DNA from: Gemmatimonadaceae bacterium
GTDB lineage: Bacteria; Gemmatimonadota; Gemmatimonadetes; Gemmatimonadales; Gemmatimonadaceae
Length of the DNA stretch: 64,000 nt
Direction: 5' to 3'
Assembly: GCA_025929535.1 (NCBI GenBank)
Contig: JAICLZ010000017.1
Span: forward strand, 1 to 64,000
The notes beneath the pieces were generated by a model that saw only the letters and a list, made by a program, of their open reading frames with translations, did not search any database and was not told the origin of the DNA. The stretch's first letter is position 1; each line of letters opens with the position of its first letter. Positions 18,953 to 27,094 of the stretch are shown here, piece after piece. Both the position numbers and the translations under genes were made by a program.

Positions 18953-19294
18953 CTACCTGCATTCCGCGATCCCCGAAATACCATTCGCGAGATCGCGATC
19001 GATCACTCCCACCGCAGCGGCGGCATCCCGTCCCACCGCTGCTCCCAGCGCCGTGGCCGAGGGCCCTTCGATCACCTGCACGTGCCTCGCCGTGAGCAGT
19101 GGCAGCACCTTCTCGCGGCTGTGCCGTGAGGCATCCGGCGCCACGATCGCGAGCACGAGCGTTCCCTTTTTCGCGGCCTGACGCACCATCTCCACTCCCA
19201 CGACCACCTTCCGACTTCTCACGCCGAGCCCAACGAGCCTCAGCATTCGATTCTCCGCGTCACTCGTCTCGAGCGGCGCGCCGGGCGCACTCAC
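18953..19294 (-). CDS. L7Ae/L30e-family RNA-binding protein (YlxQ-like)
   Basis: A 113-residue kink-turn-binding-type protein encoded between nusA and infB, like B. subtilis YlxQ. It has the L7Ae pattern MLRLVGLGVRSRKVVVGVEM, AKKGTLVLAIVAPDASR and a C-terminal AAVGVIDRDLANGI. It is likely to bind structured RNA, but the target is unknown. The GTG at 19294 shares one base with the nusA stop (TAGTG); a later ATG at residue 17 would give a minimal domain. Confidence 0.85.
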   Translation of the reverse strand: MSAPGAPLETSDAENRMLRLVGLGVRSRKVVVGVEMVRQAAKKGTLVLAIVAPDASRHSREKVLPLLTARHVQVIEGPSATALGAAVGRDAAAAVGVIDRDLANGISGIAECR

Positions 19295-20637
19295 TATGCC
19301 CGCGTTCCCGCGCCCGATTCTCCGCTCTCGCTTCCATCGGTGCCGCTGTCTTCCGTGAGCTCGTCGATCATGGCCATGATGCGATCCGCCTCTTCCGGCG
19401 CGATTCCCGGAAGTCGTAGAAAGTCATCGCGATCGAGATCGATGATGTCGTTCAACGTGCGATAGCCGGCCTCCTCGAGCACCGCCACCGTGGCCGGTCC
19501 GAGCGCGCCGATGTCCGCCAGACGAACATCCGCGGCAGGCGAGGCCTCCTCGGGAAGCGGCGCAAAGAGCGGTGTCTCGCCACCGCGCTCCAGCCACTCG
19601 CGGCTCGAGTACAGATCGATCTTCCACCCCGTGAGCTCACTCGCGAGGCGCACGTTCTGTCCGTTGCGCCCGATGGCCAGCGAGAGTTGATCCTCGTCGA
19701 CGACGGCCTGAATGCTCTTGGCGACGCCATCGCTGAAGACACGCGCGACGCGCGCGGGTGCCAGGGCGAGCTTGGCGAAGCGCTCCGGATCCGCGGACCA
19801 GGGCACGATGTCGATGCGCTCGCCACCGAGCTCGTTCACGACGGCCTGCACGCGCGAGCCCTTGAGCCCGACGCACGCGCCCACCGGATCGATCGAATCG
19901 TCGCGCGAGAACACGGCGATCTTCGTGCGGCTGCCCACCTCGCGCGCGGAGGCGCGAATCTCGACGATGCCCTGCTGAATCTCGGGGACCTCGAGCTTGA
20001 AGAGCGCCTTCACGAAGAGTCCATCGGCGCGGCTCAGGATGAGGCGCGGGCCCTTGGGCGTTTCCTCGATGCGCTTGAGGACCGCGCGAATCGGCTCGCC
20101 CTGGTGGTAGTGCTCGCGATGATTCTGCTCGCGATACGGAATGATCGCTTCCGCCTCGCGGAACTTGTTGAGCATGACCACGAGCTTGCCGCGCTCGATC
20201 TGCTGCACCTCACCCGAGAGCAGGTCGCCCACGCGCGTCGCGAACTCGTCGCGGATGCGCGTGCGCTCGCGCTCGCGAACGCGCTGAATGATGCGCTGCT
20301 TCGCGGCCTGGATGGCGGTGCGTCCGAAGTCGGCAAAGTCCACCGGATCCTCGAGCATGTCTCCGACCTCGAACCCCTCGTCGTAGATCCGTGCATCCTC
20401 GACCGAGATCTCGCGGCTCGGGTCCGTGACCTCGGACACGACGCTGCGGAGGCGCGTGATCTTGATCGCGCCGCGACCTTCATCGATCTCGACCTCGGCC
20501 TGCACGGTCGGGCCGTACCGCTTTGCCATGGCGGCGAGAAAGCCGTCCTGCAGCAAGCCGTGCAGCTCGGTGCGATCGAGCTGTTTCGTGTTCGTGAGCT
20601 CTTTGATCGCGCTCAACATGTCGATAGAGCTGACCAT
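19294..20637 (-). CDS. nusA: Transcription termination/antitermination factor NusA
   Basis: RNA polymerase-associated factor controlling pausing, termination and rRNA antitermination. The 447-residue product has the N-terminal polymerase-binding domain (MLSAIKELTNTKQLDRTEL), an S1 domain (LLSGEVQQIERGKLVV), KH1/KH2 with DPVGACVGLKGSRVQAVVNEL and LAIGRNGQNVRLA, and a C-terminal helix-hairpin-helix-like module (DIGALGPATVAVLEEAGYRT) with an acidic end. The open frame runs upstream, but the ATG at 20637 precedes the family N terminus. It is 16 bp downstream of rimP. Confidence 0.97.
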   Translation of the reverse strand: MVSSIDMLSAIKELTNTKQLDRTELHGLLQDGFLAAMAKRYGPTVQAEVEIDEGRGAIKITRLRSVVSEVTDPSREISVEDARIYDEGFEVGDMLEDPVDFADFGRTAIQAAKQRIIQRVRERERTRIRDEFATRVGDLLSGEVQQIERGKLVVMLNKFREAEAIIPYREQNHREHYHQGEPIRAVLKRIEETPKGPRLILSRADGLFVKALFKLEVPEIQQGIVEIRASAREVGSRTKIAVFSRDDSIDPVGACVGLKGSRVQAVVNELGGERIDIVPWSADPERFAKLALAPARVARVFSDGVAKSIQAVVDEDQLSLAIGRNGQNVRLASELTGWKIDLYSSREWLERGGETPLFAPLPEEASPAADVRLADIGALGPATVAVLEEAGYRTLNDIIDLDRDDFLRLPGIAPEEADRIMAMIDELTEDSGTDGSESGESGAGTRA

Positions 20638-20653
20638 CTCGGACTCCCTTCGC

Positions 20654-21112
20654 TTACCATGTGAACGCCAGCCGAGCGTCCTTGACGTCGGCCAGCGCGA
20701 GACGCTGCTCGATACCCTGTGCGGTGCGGACCACGATGCGCTCCGCCCCGTCCGTTCCTTCCACGCCGAGGATCTCGACTTCGGCGCGACCCTGGAGCAT
20801 CGGGCTGAGCACGCTCGCCCGCTGTCCCACGAATCGCCGCCAATCGGCCGCTCGATGGAGCGGCCGTTCGATCCCCGGCGAAGACACTTCCAGCACGTAA
20901 TCCGGTCCGACTTTCGTCTCGGTCTCGAGCCTCGCTTCGACCGCGCGGGACACGAGCGCACAATCGCTCACGGTGACCGGTGCGCCATCACGCCGGTCGA
21001 TTCGGAGCTGCAACGTGGGGCGAGCGCGACTGCCTCCGGCACGCAATTCCACCAAATCGTAGTCCAAACGCTCAAGCTCTTCTGTTACAACCCGTTCCAG
21101 CGTTTCGTTCAC
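20654..21112 (-). CDS. rimP: Ribosome maturation factor RimP
   Basis: Needed for 30S subunit assembly. The 152-residue product shows LERVVTEELERLDYDLVEL, LQLRIDRRDGAPVTVSDCALVSRAVEARL and the signature YVLEVSSPGIERPL. The GTG at 21112 (VNETLERVV) is taken as the start; an upstream TTG would add four residues. Longer extensions would run into the terminator-like hairpin at 21129-21164 and are not credible. It is the first gene of the nusA-infB operon, with a promoter at 21203-21231. Confidence 0.94.
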   Translation of the reverse strand: MNETLERVVTEELERLDYDLVELRAGGSRARPTLQLRIDRRDGAPVTVSDCALVSRAVEARLETETKVGPDYVLEVSSPGIERPLHRAADWRRFVGQRASVLSPMLQGRAEVEILGVEGTDGAERIVVRTAQGIEQRLALADVKDARLAFTW

Positions 21113-21128
21113 GTCGATTCGCAAGCGA

Positions 21129-21164
21129 CAAAAAATAAAAAATGTGGGGCAACCTCCCCCACAT
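21129..21164 (-). terminator. Terminator-like hairpin with T tract in the rimP leader (candidate attenuator)
   Basis: On the minus strand, ATGTGGGG pairs perfectly with CCCCACAT (21142-21149 with 21157-21164) around a 7-base loop, followed by a T-rich tail (TTTTTTATTTTTT, down to 21129). It lies downstream of the rimP promoter and about 17 bp upstream of the rimP GTG. It can therefore end both readthrough from pgeF and the rimP transcript itself. The segment GGTTGCCC occurs both in the leader upstream and in the loop/3' arm, so an alternative pairing is conceivable. Confidence 0.85.
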
Positions 21165-21202
21165 CCGGCCCCGCCGCACGTGCGACTGGGCAACCGATAT
21201 GC

Positions 21203-21231
21203 AATCTAGACAAGAAGTTAGGGAGAGTCAA
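21203..21231 (-). promoter_or_regulatory. Predicted sigma-70 promoter for rimP-nusA-infB
   Basis: On the minus strand TTGACT (21226-21231) and TAGATT (21203-21208) are separated by exactly 17 bp. The -35 box lies in the last codons of pgeF. A start near 21196 would give a leader of about 85 nt containing the hairpin at 21129-21164. Confidence 0.7.
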
Positions 21232-21979
21232 CCCGAGGCGTCTCGGTGCGCGCGACGATCACGCTCACCTGCCTTCCCGCATCGCCGGCGCGATGCGAGA
21301 AGAAACGCGCATTGTCACATCGCGTGCACCACGCGCTCGTCGTGATCACCCGCACGCCACCTCTCTCGGCGTGCTCCGCGACGAGCGCGCGCAGATCGAT
21401 GCGCTGCGGCCCGCTCGCCGGCGCCCCCGTGAGCGCCGTCGCGACATCCGCGCTCACCTCGTAGCACGCGCCGCAGATCGCCGGACCCAGGTGCAGGCGG
21501 AGGTCGCCGGACGCGAAGCCCCGACGGCTGAACGCCGCGAGCGCGCGCTCCACGATTCTGGCAGCGGTGCCGCGCCATCCGGAGTGCAGGAGCGCGACCG
21601 CGCCTTCCGGATGCGCGAGGAACACCGGCACGCAGTCGGCGATCGTGACCGCCATCGCGGTGCCCCGCCTGGGCGCGAAGTGCCCGTCGGCCTCGTTCAC
21701 GCGAAGCCACCCTTCCCATGCGCCCTCGTGCTCCACTACGCGCGTGCCGTGCACCTGCTGCGCCGTGGCGAAGCGCGCCGCAGATGCCGGCATCGTGTGC
21801 TGCAGCAACGCGCGCAGAGCTTCCCAGCGCCCCATCACCGCGCGCACGGGCTCGTTCGAGTGCGTGCCGAAGCTCCCCCAGTCGCGCGTCGTCGTGAACG
21901 CCGTGATGCCGAAGGTCTCGAAATCCGGAACGACCTCGCGGTCGGGTGCCGGGGGCGCGGCGCTGGTGTCGGGCGTCAG
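21218..21979 (-). CDS. pgeF: Peptidoglycan editing factor/multicopper-type purine nucleosidase PgeF (YfiH/laccase-domain)
   Basis: Family members are zinc enzymes acting on purine nucleosides, and PgeF prevents mis-incorporation in peptidoglycan precursors. Landmarks are [32 protein letters not shown] and [11 protein letters not shown] (Cys and His ligands). The first ATG/GTG codons in frame (at or after 21847) would cut off the conserved N terminus. Translation upstream gives [14 protein letters not shown], which fits the family. The only plausible initiator covering it is a CTG at 21979 that overlaps the murA stop (CTGA), giving 253 residues, a normal length. The CTG start is an inference. 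Confidence 0.85.
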   Translation of the reverse strand: MTPDTSAAPPAPDREVVPDFETFGITAFTTTRDWGSFGTHSNEPVRAVMGRWEALRALLQHTMPASAARFATAQQVHGTRVVEHEGAWEGWLRVNEADGHFAPRRGTAMAVTIADCVPVFLAHPEGAVALLHSGWRGTAARIVERALAAFSRRGFASGDLRLHLGPAICGACYEVSADVATALTGAPASGPQRIDLRALVAEHAERGGVRVITTSAWCTRCDNARFFSHRAGDAGRQVSVIVARTETPRVDSP

Positions 21980-23274
21980 CCGCGCCGGTCCTCGACACGC
22001 GTGATGCGTGCACCCAGGGCGCGCAGCCGCTCGTCGATCCGCTCGTAGCCGCGCTCGATCTGTCCGACGTTATTGATCGTGCTCGTACCCGTGGCGCACA
22101 GCGCCGCGAGCAGCATCGCCATGCCTGCGCGGATGTCGGGCGATTCGAGTGTACTTCCGCGCAGCGGCGACGGGCCGGCCACGAGCGCGCGGTGCGGATC
22201 GCACAGCACGATGCGCGCGCCCATGCCGATCAGCTTGTCGACGAAGAACATGCGGGACTCGAACATCTTTTCGTGCATGAGAATGAGCCCTTCGCATTGC
22301 GTCGCGGTGACGATCGCGATCGACATGAGATCGGCCGGAAAGGCCGGCCAGGGCTGATCCTCGAGCTTGGGCACGTGACCGCCGAGATCCGTCTGAATCA
22401 TGCGGCTCTGCTTTGCCGACACGAGAAGATCATCGCCGATCACCGTGCACTCGATGCCGAGCCGCTCGAAGCCCATGCGCGTGGAGCGCAGGTGCTCGAC
22501 TCCCGCGGCGACGATGCGGAGCTCGGAGCGCGTGACCGCCGCGAGCCCGATGAACGAGCCGACCTCGATGTGATCGGGGCCGATGCGGTGCGTTGCCCCG
22601 TGGAGCGACGCGGTGCCGTGAATGGTGATCGTGTTCGTACCGATCCCCTCGATGGACGCGCCCATCGCGATCAGAAAATTCGCGAGGTCCTGCACGTGCG
22701 GCTCGCTGGCGGCATTGCGCAACGTGGTCGTGCCGGAGGCGAGGCTCGCCGCCATGAGCGCGTTCTCCGTGCCCGTGACGCTCGGCTCATCGAGAAACAC
22801 GTCGGCGCCGCGCAGCCCCTTGGTGCGCAACACGTACTCGGCACCAATGTCGACCAGCGTTCCGAGCTGCTCGAGCGCGAGAAAATGCGTGTCGACGCGG
22901 CGGCGGCCGATGACGTCACCGCCGGGCGGCGGGAGCGTGACGCCACCGCAGCGCGCGAGGAGCGGTCCGGCGAGCAGGATCGAAGCGCGGATGCGCGCGC
23001 ACAACACCGGGTCCAGCGCGCTCGGCTGCACGACCTTCGCTTCGATGACCAGCGTGTTGCGCGCGGTCCACTCGGCCGACACGCCGAGCGAGTGCATGAG
23101 CTCGACCAGCGTTTCGCAGTCGCGGATGCGTGGTACGTTTTCGAGGGTGACCTTCTGGTCGGTGAGCAGCGTCGCCGCGATGATGGGGAGCGCTGCGTTC
23201 TTGTTGCCGGACGGATGGATCGAGCCGGCGAGCGTGCTTCCACCTTCGACGATGTAGCGGAGCGGTGCGGCCAA
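21976..23274 (-). CDS. murA: UDP-N-acetylglucosamine 1-carboxyvinyltransferase with Cys-to-Asp active site
   Basis: First committed step of peptidoglycan synthesis: transfers enolpyruvate from PEP to UDP-GlcNAc. The 432-residue product has [29 protein letters not shown]-type [12 protein letters not shown], and [21 protein letters not shown]. The catalytic loop reads [15 protein letters not shown]: the usual Cys of PGGC is Asp here, as in mycobacterial and chlamydial MurA. I start at TTG 23274 because it is the only initiator next to the conserved LRYIVEGG; there is no obvious Shine-Dalgarno and a hairpin lies about 20 bp upstream. Confidence 0.95.
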   Translation of the reverse strand: MAAPLRYIVEGGSTLAGSIHPSGNKNAALPIIAATLLTDQKVTLENVPRIRDCETLVELMHSLGVSAEWTARNTLVIEAKVVQPSALDPVLCARIRASILLAGPLLARCGGVTLPPPGGDVIGRRRVDTHFLALEQLGTLVDIGAEYVLRTKGLRGADVFLDEPSVTGTENALMAASLASGTTTLRNAASEPHVQDLANFLIAMGASIEGIGTNTITIHGTASLHGATHRIGPDHIEVGSFIGLAAVTRSELRIVAAGVEHLRSTRMGFERLGIECTVIGDDLLVSAKQSRMIQTDLGGHVPKLEDQPWPAFPADLMSIAIVTATQCEGLILMHEKMFESRMFFVDKLIGMGARIVLCDPHRALVAGPSPLRGSTLESPDIRAGMAMLLAALCATGTSTINNVGQIERGYERIDERLRALGARITRVEDRRG

Positions 23275-23294
23275 GGGATATAGGTATGGGGTGG

Positions 23295-23324
23295 GTGAGC
23301 GCGGGCACGAGAGCGTGCGCTCAC
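23295..23324 (-). promoter_or_regulatory. Hairpin in the murA 5' leader
   Basis: Arms GTGAGC (23295-23300) and GCTCAC (23319-23324) enclose a second stem GCAC/GTGC with loop GAGAGC and a 4-base bulge. It lies 20 bp upstream of the murA TTG start in the gene-free divergent region and has no T tract, so it is not a standard terminator. Function unknown. Confidence 0.4.
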
Positions 23325-23396
23325 GAGGGTGCGTTCGCGCGTGTGCGCACGTGCGGAAGGATGCCCCGGGCCGCTGCTTCAAGTCAAGGAATTCGC

Positions 23397-23426
23397 TTGA
23401 CAAGGTGCTCCCGCACTTTCTATTGA
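23397..23426 (+). promoter_or_regulatory. Predicted promoter for the 23526-25679 plus-strand genes
   Basis: TTGACA (23397-23402) and TATTGA (23421-23426) are separated by 18 bp in the 250-bp divergent region between murA and the DUF948-like gene. The start codon lies about 90 bp further downstream. Confidence 0.5.
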
Positions 23427-23525
23427 TGATGTTGGCACCACCATTGCACTTCGCTCCCGCACGAGCCGCGAGCGCATCGCGCGGGGCGCAAGAACGTTTA
23501 CCTCTCCTCCGAACTTCGCGGACGG

Positions 23526-24332
23526 ATGACCCTGATCGCCCAGATGGGCGCTCTGCTCCTGCAGGGCGCGACGACAGCGACCGGCAACACGGTCGTGACA
23601 CCGGTCGGCTCAGGGCCGGGTTGGTACGTGCTTTTCACGCAGATCACGACCGCCGCGTCGGTGGTCGTGTTTCTCGTCCTGATGCTGATTCTGATTCCGG
23701 CGCTCGTGAAGTTCCGGAAAACGGCGGAAAAGCTCGACGCCGTGCTCGATCACATCCAGCGGAACATCGAGCCGGTGTCGAAGCACGCCGCGCAGATTGC
23801 GGACAACGTCGACTACATCTCGACCTCGATTCGTGCGGATGTGCAGGAGCTTCGACGAACGCTGCTCTCGGCGAATTCGGGGATTCGCGAGGTGATCGAA
23901 TCGTCCGAGCGGCGGTTGCACGAGCTGGGCGCGGTGCTGCGCGTGGTGCAGGAGGAGGCGGAGCAGGCGTTCGTGTCCACGGCATCGACCATCCGCGGCG
24001 TGCGCGCCGGCGCGGAGCGCTTTCGGGAGAGTGGCGCGCGTCTTCCCCGGAGCGGGCGACGTGACGATCTCGAGGAGCTCGAGGATGAGGAGCTGGACGA
24101 TCTCGATGAGGGAGAGCTCGACGACGTCGAGGACGCGCTGGAAGAGTACGACGAGCTGGAAGCAATCGACGAGGACGACGAGGATGCGCGCGAGAGCGGC
24201 ATCGATTCCATCACTGACCTGGATGCGGCGGTAAGTGCCGCGGAGGATATCACCAATGGCGACGACAATGGGACCGCGTTCGGGCGGGCGAAGCCGCGCA
24301 TCAAACGGACAAGACGGCACGATCGAGGGTGA
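23526..24332 (+). CDS. DUF948-like membrane protein with highly acidic C-terminal tail
   Basis: A 268-residue protein with one TM segment ([18 protein letters not shown], about residues 44-61) after a short extracytoplasmic N terminus. A coiled-coil-like helix follows ([40 protein letters not shown]), as in DUF948 proteins. From about residue 175 the sequence becomes extremely acidic ([20 protein letters not shown] and similar) and then ends basic ([13 protein letters not shown]). Function unknown; DUF948/YtxH pairs are usually linked to envelope stress or general stress proteins. The start at 23526 precedes the hydrophobic segment at normal distance. Its 3' end overlaps the next gene by 77 bp. 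Confidence 0.8.
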   Translation: MTLIAQMGALLLQGATTATGNTVVTPVGSGPGWYVLFTQITTAASVVVFLVLMLILIPALVKFRKTAEKLDAVLDHIQRNIEPVSKHAAQIADNVDYISTSIRADVQELRRTLLSANSGIREVIESSERRLHELGAVLRVVQEEAEQAFVSTASTIRGVRAGAERFRESGARLPRSGRRDDLEELEDEELDDLDEGELDDVEDALEEYDELEAIDEDDEDARESGIDSITDLDAAVSAAEDITNGDDNGTAFGRAKPRIKRTRRHDRG

Positions 24333-24675
24333 GCGCGACCAGTACGACCTGCTGACCGCCGCCATGCTCGGTGTCGTGGCCGGCGCGGGGATCGCGTTGC
24401 TCTTCCGCGGACGCCGCAAGCGCACCGCTGGCGCGCTCGCGCGCGAGGCGAAGGAGATGGCGGGCGCAGCCGTCGGGCGAGCCGGGCGCCGCGGCGCCAA
24501 GTGGGCTGCGCGTCGCTCGGATCAGATGATGGACCTGCTCCCGGTCGATGACATCGCCGAGTCGATCGGCGAGTACGTGAAGAGTGCCCGCGAGGCGATC
24601 GACGAGACCGTGTCGCACGAGATGAACGATCTTCGCAAGGCCATCCGTCGCCACAGAAAACACCTGGGCATCTAA
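24256..24675 (+). CDS. YtxH-like membrane protein
   Basis: A 139-residue protein with a glycine-rich TM segment (AAMLGVVAGAGIALLFRGRRKR) of the YtxH type, followed by amphipathic helices (ALAREAKEMAGAAVGRAG; SIGEYVKSAREAIDETVSHE). It is likely an inner-membrane protein with a cytoplasmic helical tail. The ATG at 24256 lies 77 bp inside the preceding gene in another frame; a later start would remove only non-conserved N-terminal residues. It pairs with the DUF948-like protein, a combination seen in many bacteria, though the function is not known. Confidence 0.72.
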   Translation: MATTMGPRSGGRSRASNGQDGTIEGERDQYDLLTAAMLGVVAGAGIALLFRGRRKRTAGALAREAKEMAGAAVGRAGRRGAKWAARRSDQMMDLLPVDDIAESIGEYVKSAREAIDETVSHEMNDLRKAIRRHRKHLGI

Positions 24676-24692
24676 TCGTTGTAACTTCGAGG

Positions 24693-25679
24693 ATGCCCTC
24701 GCAGTCGAGCGAATCCGCACAGTCGAGCCCTTCGAACGGTCGCGGGAGACGCTCGCGCGTTGCGATTCCGCTGGCGCTCGCGCTGATCGCGTTGTGCGTG
24801 CTTCCCTCCACGGCGTGGGCGTGGACACCGGGCACGCACATCTTTCTGGGCGAAGCGGTGCTCGCTGCGCTCACGCAGCTGCCCAAGGCCGTGGCCGAGC
24901 TGCTCGCCAATTATCCGGTGGAGTTTCTCTACGGCTCCATCGCCGCGGACACGAGCATCGCGAAGAAATACGCGCCGGTGGGGCGACACTGTCATTCGTG
25001 GGCCGTTGGCCTCGAGATCTACGACAAGGCGCGCGACGAGGCGCTCAAGAGCTTCGCGCTTGGCTATCTCTCGCATCTCGCCGCGGACACGGTCGCGCAC
25101 AACTTCTTCGTGCCGCGCTACCTCATCATCGCGTCGCGGACGTCGGGTGTGGGGCACAGCTACTGGGAGAGTCGCTTCGAGACGCATCTCGGCCAGGGAT
25201 ACAGCAGACGCGCCCGGGAAGTGATTCTGCGCGATCACACGCGATCCGACGAGCATCTCGATCGCATTCTGAGTCCCACGATCTTCAGCACGCAGACCAA
25301 CCGGCGGCTGTTTCGCGGGATGGTCTACGTGACCGACACGGAGTCCTGGCAGCGGATCTTTCAGCTCGCCGCCGAGAACAGTCGATGGGATCTCACTGAT
25401 CCCGACGTCGCGCGATACATGGAGCGATCGTACGACTTTGTGATCGACTTCCTCAGGCGCGTGGATCATTCCGAGCCGTACGCGCTCGATCCCGCCGGCG
25501 ACGAGGCGCTGCGTCTCGCAAAGGAGGTGCGTCGCGATTCGCGGCGGGCCGGGATGGAGTTTCGGATGGCGGAGGAGGCGACGCGGCAGTTCGCGATGCC
25601 GGAAACGCGGCTGCACTTCGCGGCCGAGCTTGGCGCTCCGCTCTACTCGCCCGCCGCCGCCCGGGCCGACAGGAGCTGA
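24693..25679 (+). CDS. Secreted zinc-dependent phospholipase C-like protein
   Basis: A 328-residue exported protein with a twin-basic N terminus and signal peptide (RSRVAIPLALALIALCVLPS, cleavage near AWA). The mature part starts WTPGTHIFLGEAVLAAL and contains RHCHSW and GYLSHLAADTVAHNFFVPRYL. The Trp at the mature N terminus and the His-x-x-x-His/Asp set fit the zinc-dependent phospholipase C family (PF00882). Many bacterial members are annotated hypothetical, and catalytic activity is not assured. Its last 37 bp overlap the 3' end of gatB on the other strand. It follows the YtxH-like gene by 17 bp and may share its transcript. Confidence 0.82.
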   Translation: MPSQSSESAQSSPSNGRGRRSRVAIPLALALIALCVLPSTAWAWTPGTHIFLGEAVLAALTQLPKAVAELLANYPVEFLYGSIAADTSIAKKYAPVGRHCHSWAVGLEIYDKARDEALKSFALGYLSHLAADTVAHNFFVPRYLIIASRTSGVGHSYWESRFETHLGQGYSRRAREVILRDHTRSDEHLDRILSPTIFSTQTNRRLFRGMVYVTDTESWQRIFQLAAENSRWDLTDPDVARYMERSYDFVIDFLRRVDHSEPYALDPAGDEALRLAKEVRRDSRRAGMEFRMAEEATRQFAMPETRLHFAAELGAPLYSPAAARADRS

Positions 25680-27094
25680 TTCACGGCCCTGGGGTCGGCG
25701 CGTCCCTTGGACGCTTTCATCACGAGTCCCACCAGCACACCCTGCAGCTTCCTGTCGCCCGCGCGGAATCGCGCCGCGACGTCCGGATTTTCGGCCAGCA
25801 CCTGATCGACCCAGCCCGCGAGCGCGTCCTCGTTGCGCTCCTGCAGCAGCCCTTCCCTGCGCGCGATGTCGGGCGGCTGCTCTCCCGTCTCGCTCGCGAT
25901 CGCGAAGATCCGCGTCGCCGCGGCATGACTCACCGTGTCGTCGTGCACCATCTGCAGAAGCTTCGCGAGCGCATCCGGGGTGATCCTGAGCGTCGCGAGA
26001 TCGGCGCCGGCGTTGATCAGCTGGCGCACGTCCCGGATCACCCAGTTTGCCGCGGCCTTCGGATCTGCACCCGCGCTCACGATTCGCTCGAAATAGCCGG
26101 CGAGCGGCGGGTTTGCCGTGAGCACCTCGATCTCGACCGGCGTGAGCTTGTACTCGTTCGCGAATCGCGATCGCTTCGCCGCGGGCAACTCCGGCAGATC
26201 ATCGCACATCTGCTTGATCCATGCGGGCGCGAGCTGCAGCGGCGGAAGATCCGGCTCGGGGAAATACCGGTAGTCGTGGCTCCCTTCTTTGCTGCGCGCG
26301 GGACGCACCTCGGCCTTGGTCGCATCCCAGAGCATCGTCTGCTGCGTGACCTCGCCGCCGCTCTCGATCAGCTTCACCTGGCGCGCACACTCGAGCTCGA
26401 GCGCGCGCTCGACTCCCGAGAACGAGTTGAGGTTCTTCACTTCCGTCTTGGTGCCGAGCTTCGTCTCGCCGCGCCGCCGCACACTGATGTTCGCGTCCAC
26501 GCGCAGACTTCCCTCTTCCATGTTCGCGTCGCTCACGCCCACGTACTCGATCAGCTGCTTGAGCGCGCGCAGATACGCGCCGGCCTCGCGGGCCGAACGC
26601 ATGTCGGGCTCGCTCACGATCTCGATGAGCGGCACACCGGAGCGATTCAGGTCGATGGCCGTGGCCCCCTGATAGCGATCGTGCACCGACTTGCCGGCGT
26701 CCTCCTCCATGTGCACGCGCGTGATGCGCACGGTTATCGGCGTGCGGTCCGGGTTCGTCCCGATGTCCAGCTTTCCACTCTCGGCGAGCGGCTTGTCGAA
26801 CTGCGAGATCTGATAGCCTTTCGGAAGGTCGGGATAGAAGTAGTTCTTTCGCGCGAAGATCGACGTCTCGTTCACCGTGCACGACAGTGCATGCGCGGCA
26901 CGTACGGCGAGTCGAACGGCTTCTTCGTTGAGCACCGGGAGTGTGCCTGGCAACGCGAGGCACACGGGGCAGGTGTTCGCATTGGGCGGCGCACCGTACG
27001 CCGTGCTGCAACTGCAGAAGGCCTTGGTGCGCGTGAGCAGCTGCACGTGCACCTCGAGGCCGACGACCATCTCGTACTTGTCGAGCGCGCTCAT
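25643..27094 (-). CDS. gatB: Aspartyl/glutamyl-tRNA amidotransferase subunit B
   Basis: Kinase and tRNA-binding subunit of GatCAB, which amidates Glu-tRNA(Gln) and/or Asp-tRNA(Asn). The 483-residue product starts MSALDKYEMVVGLEVHVQLL, has CSTAYGAPPNANTCPVCLAL (zinc Cys set), YFYPDLPKGYQISQFD, and the C-terminal YqeY-like domain ending LVMKASKGRADPRAVNQLL. The ATG at 27094 overlaps the gatA stop by 4 bp (ATGA). The much longer open frame upstream is antisense and out-of-frame sequence in gatA. Confidence 0.97.
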   Translation of the reverse strand: MSALDKYEMVVGLEVHVQLLTRTKAFCSCSTAYGAPPNANTCPVCLALPGTLPVLNEEAVRLAVRAAHALSCTVNETSIFARKNYFYPDLPKGYQISQFDKPLAESGKLDIGTNPDRTPITVRITRVHMEEDAGKSVHDRYQGATAIDLNRSGVPLIEIVSEPDMRSAREAGAYLRALKQLIEYVGVSDANMEEGSLRVDANISVRRRGETKLGTKTEVKNLNSFSGVERALELECARQVKLIESGGEVTQQTMLWDATKAEVRPARSKEGSHDYRYFPEPDLPPLQLAPAWIKQMCDDLPELPAAKRSRFANEYKLTPVEIEVLTANPPLAGYFERIVSAGADPKAAANWVIRDVRQLINAGADLATLRITPDALAKLLQMVHDDTVSHAAATRIFAIASETGEQPPDIARREGLLQERNEDALAGWVDQVLAENPDVAARFRAGDRKLQGVLVGLVMKASKGRADPRAVNQLLSARAAAGE

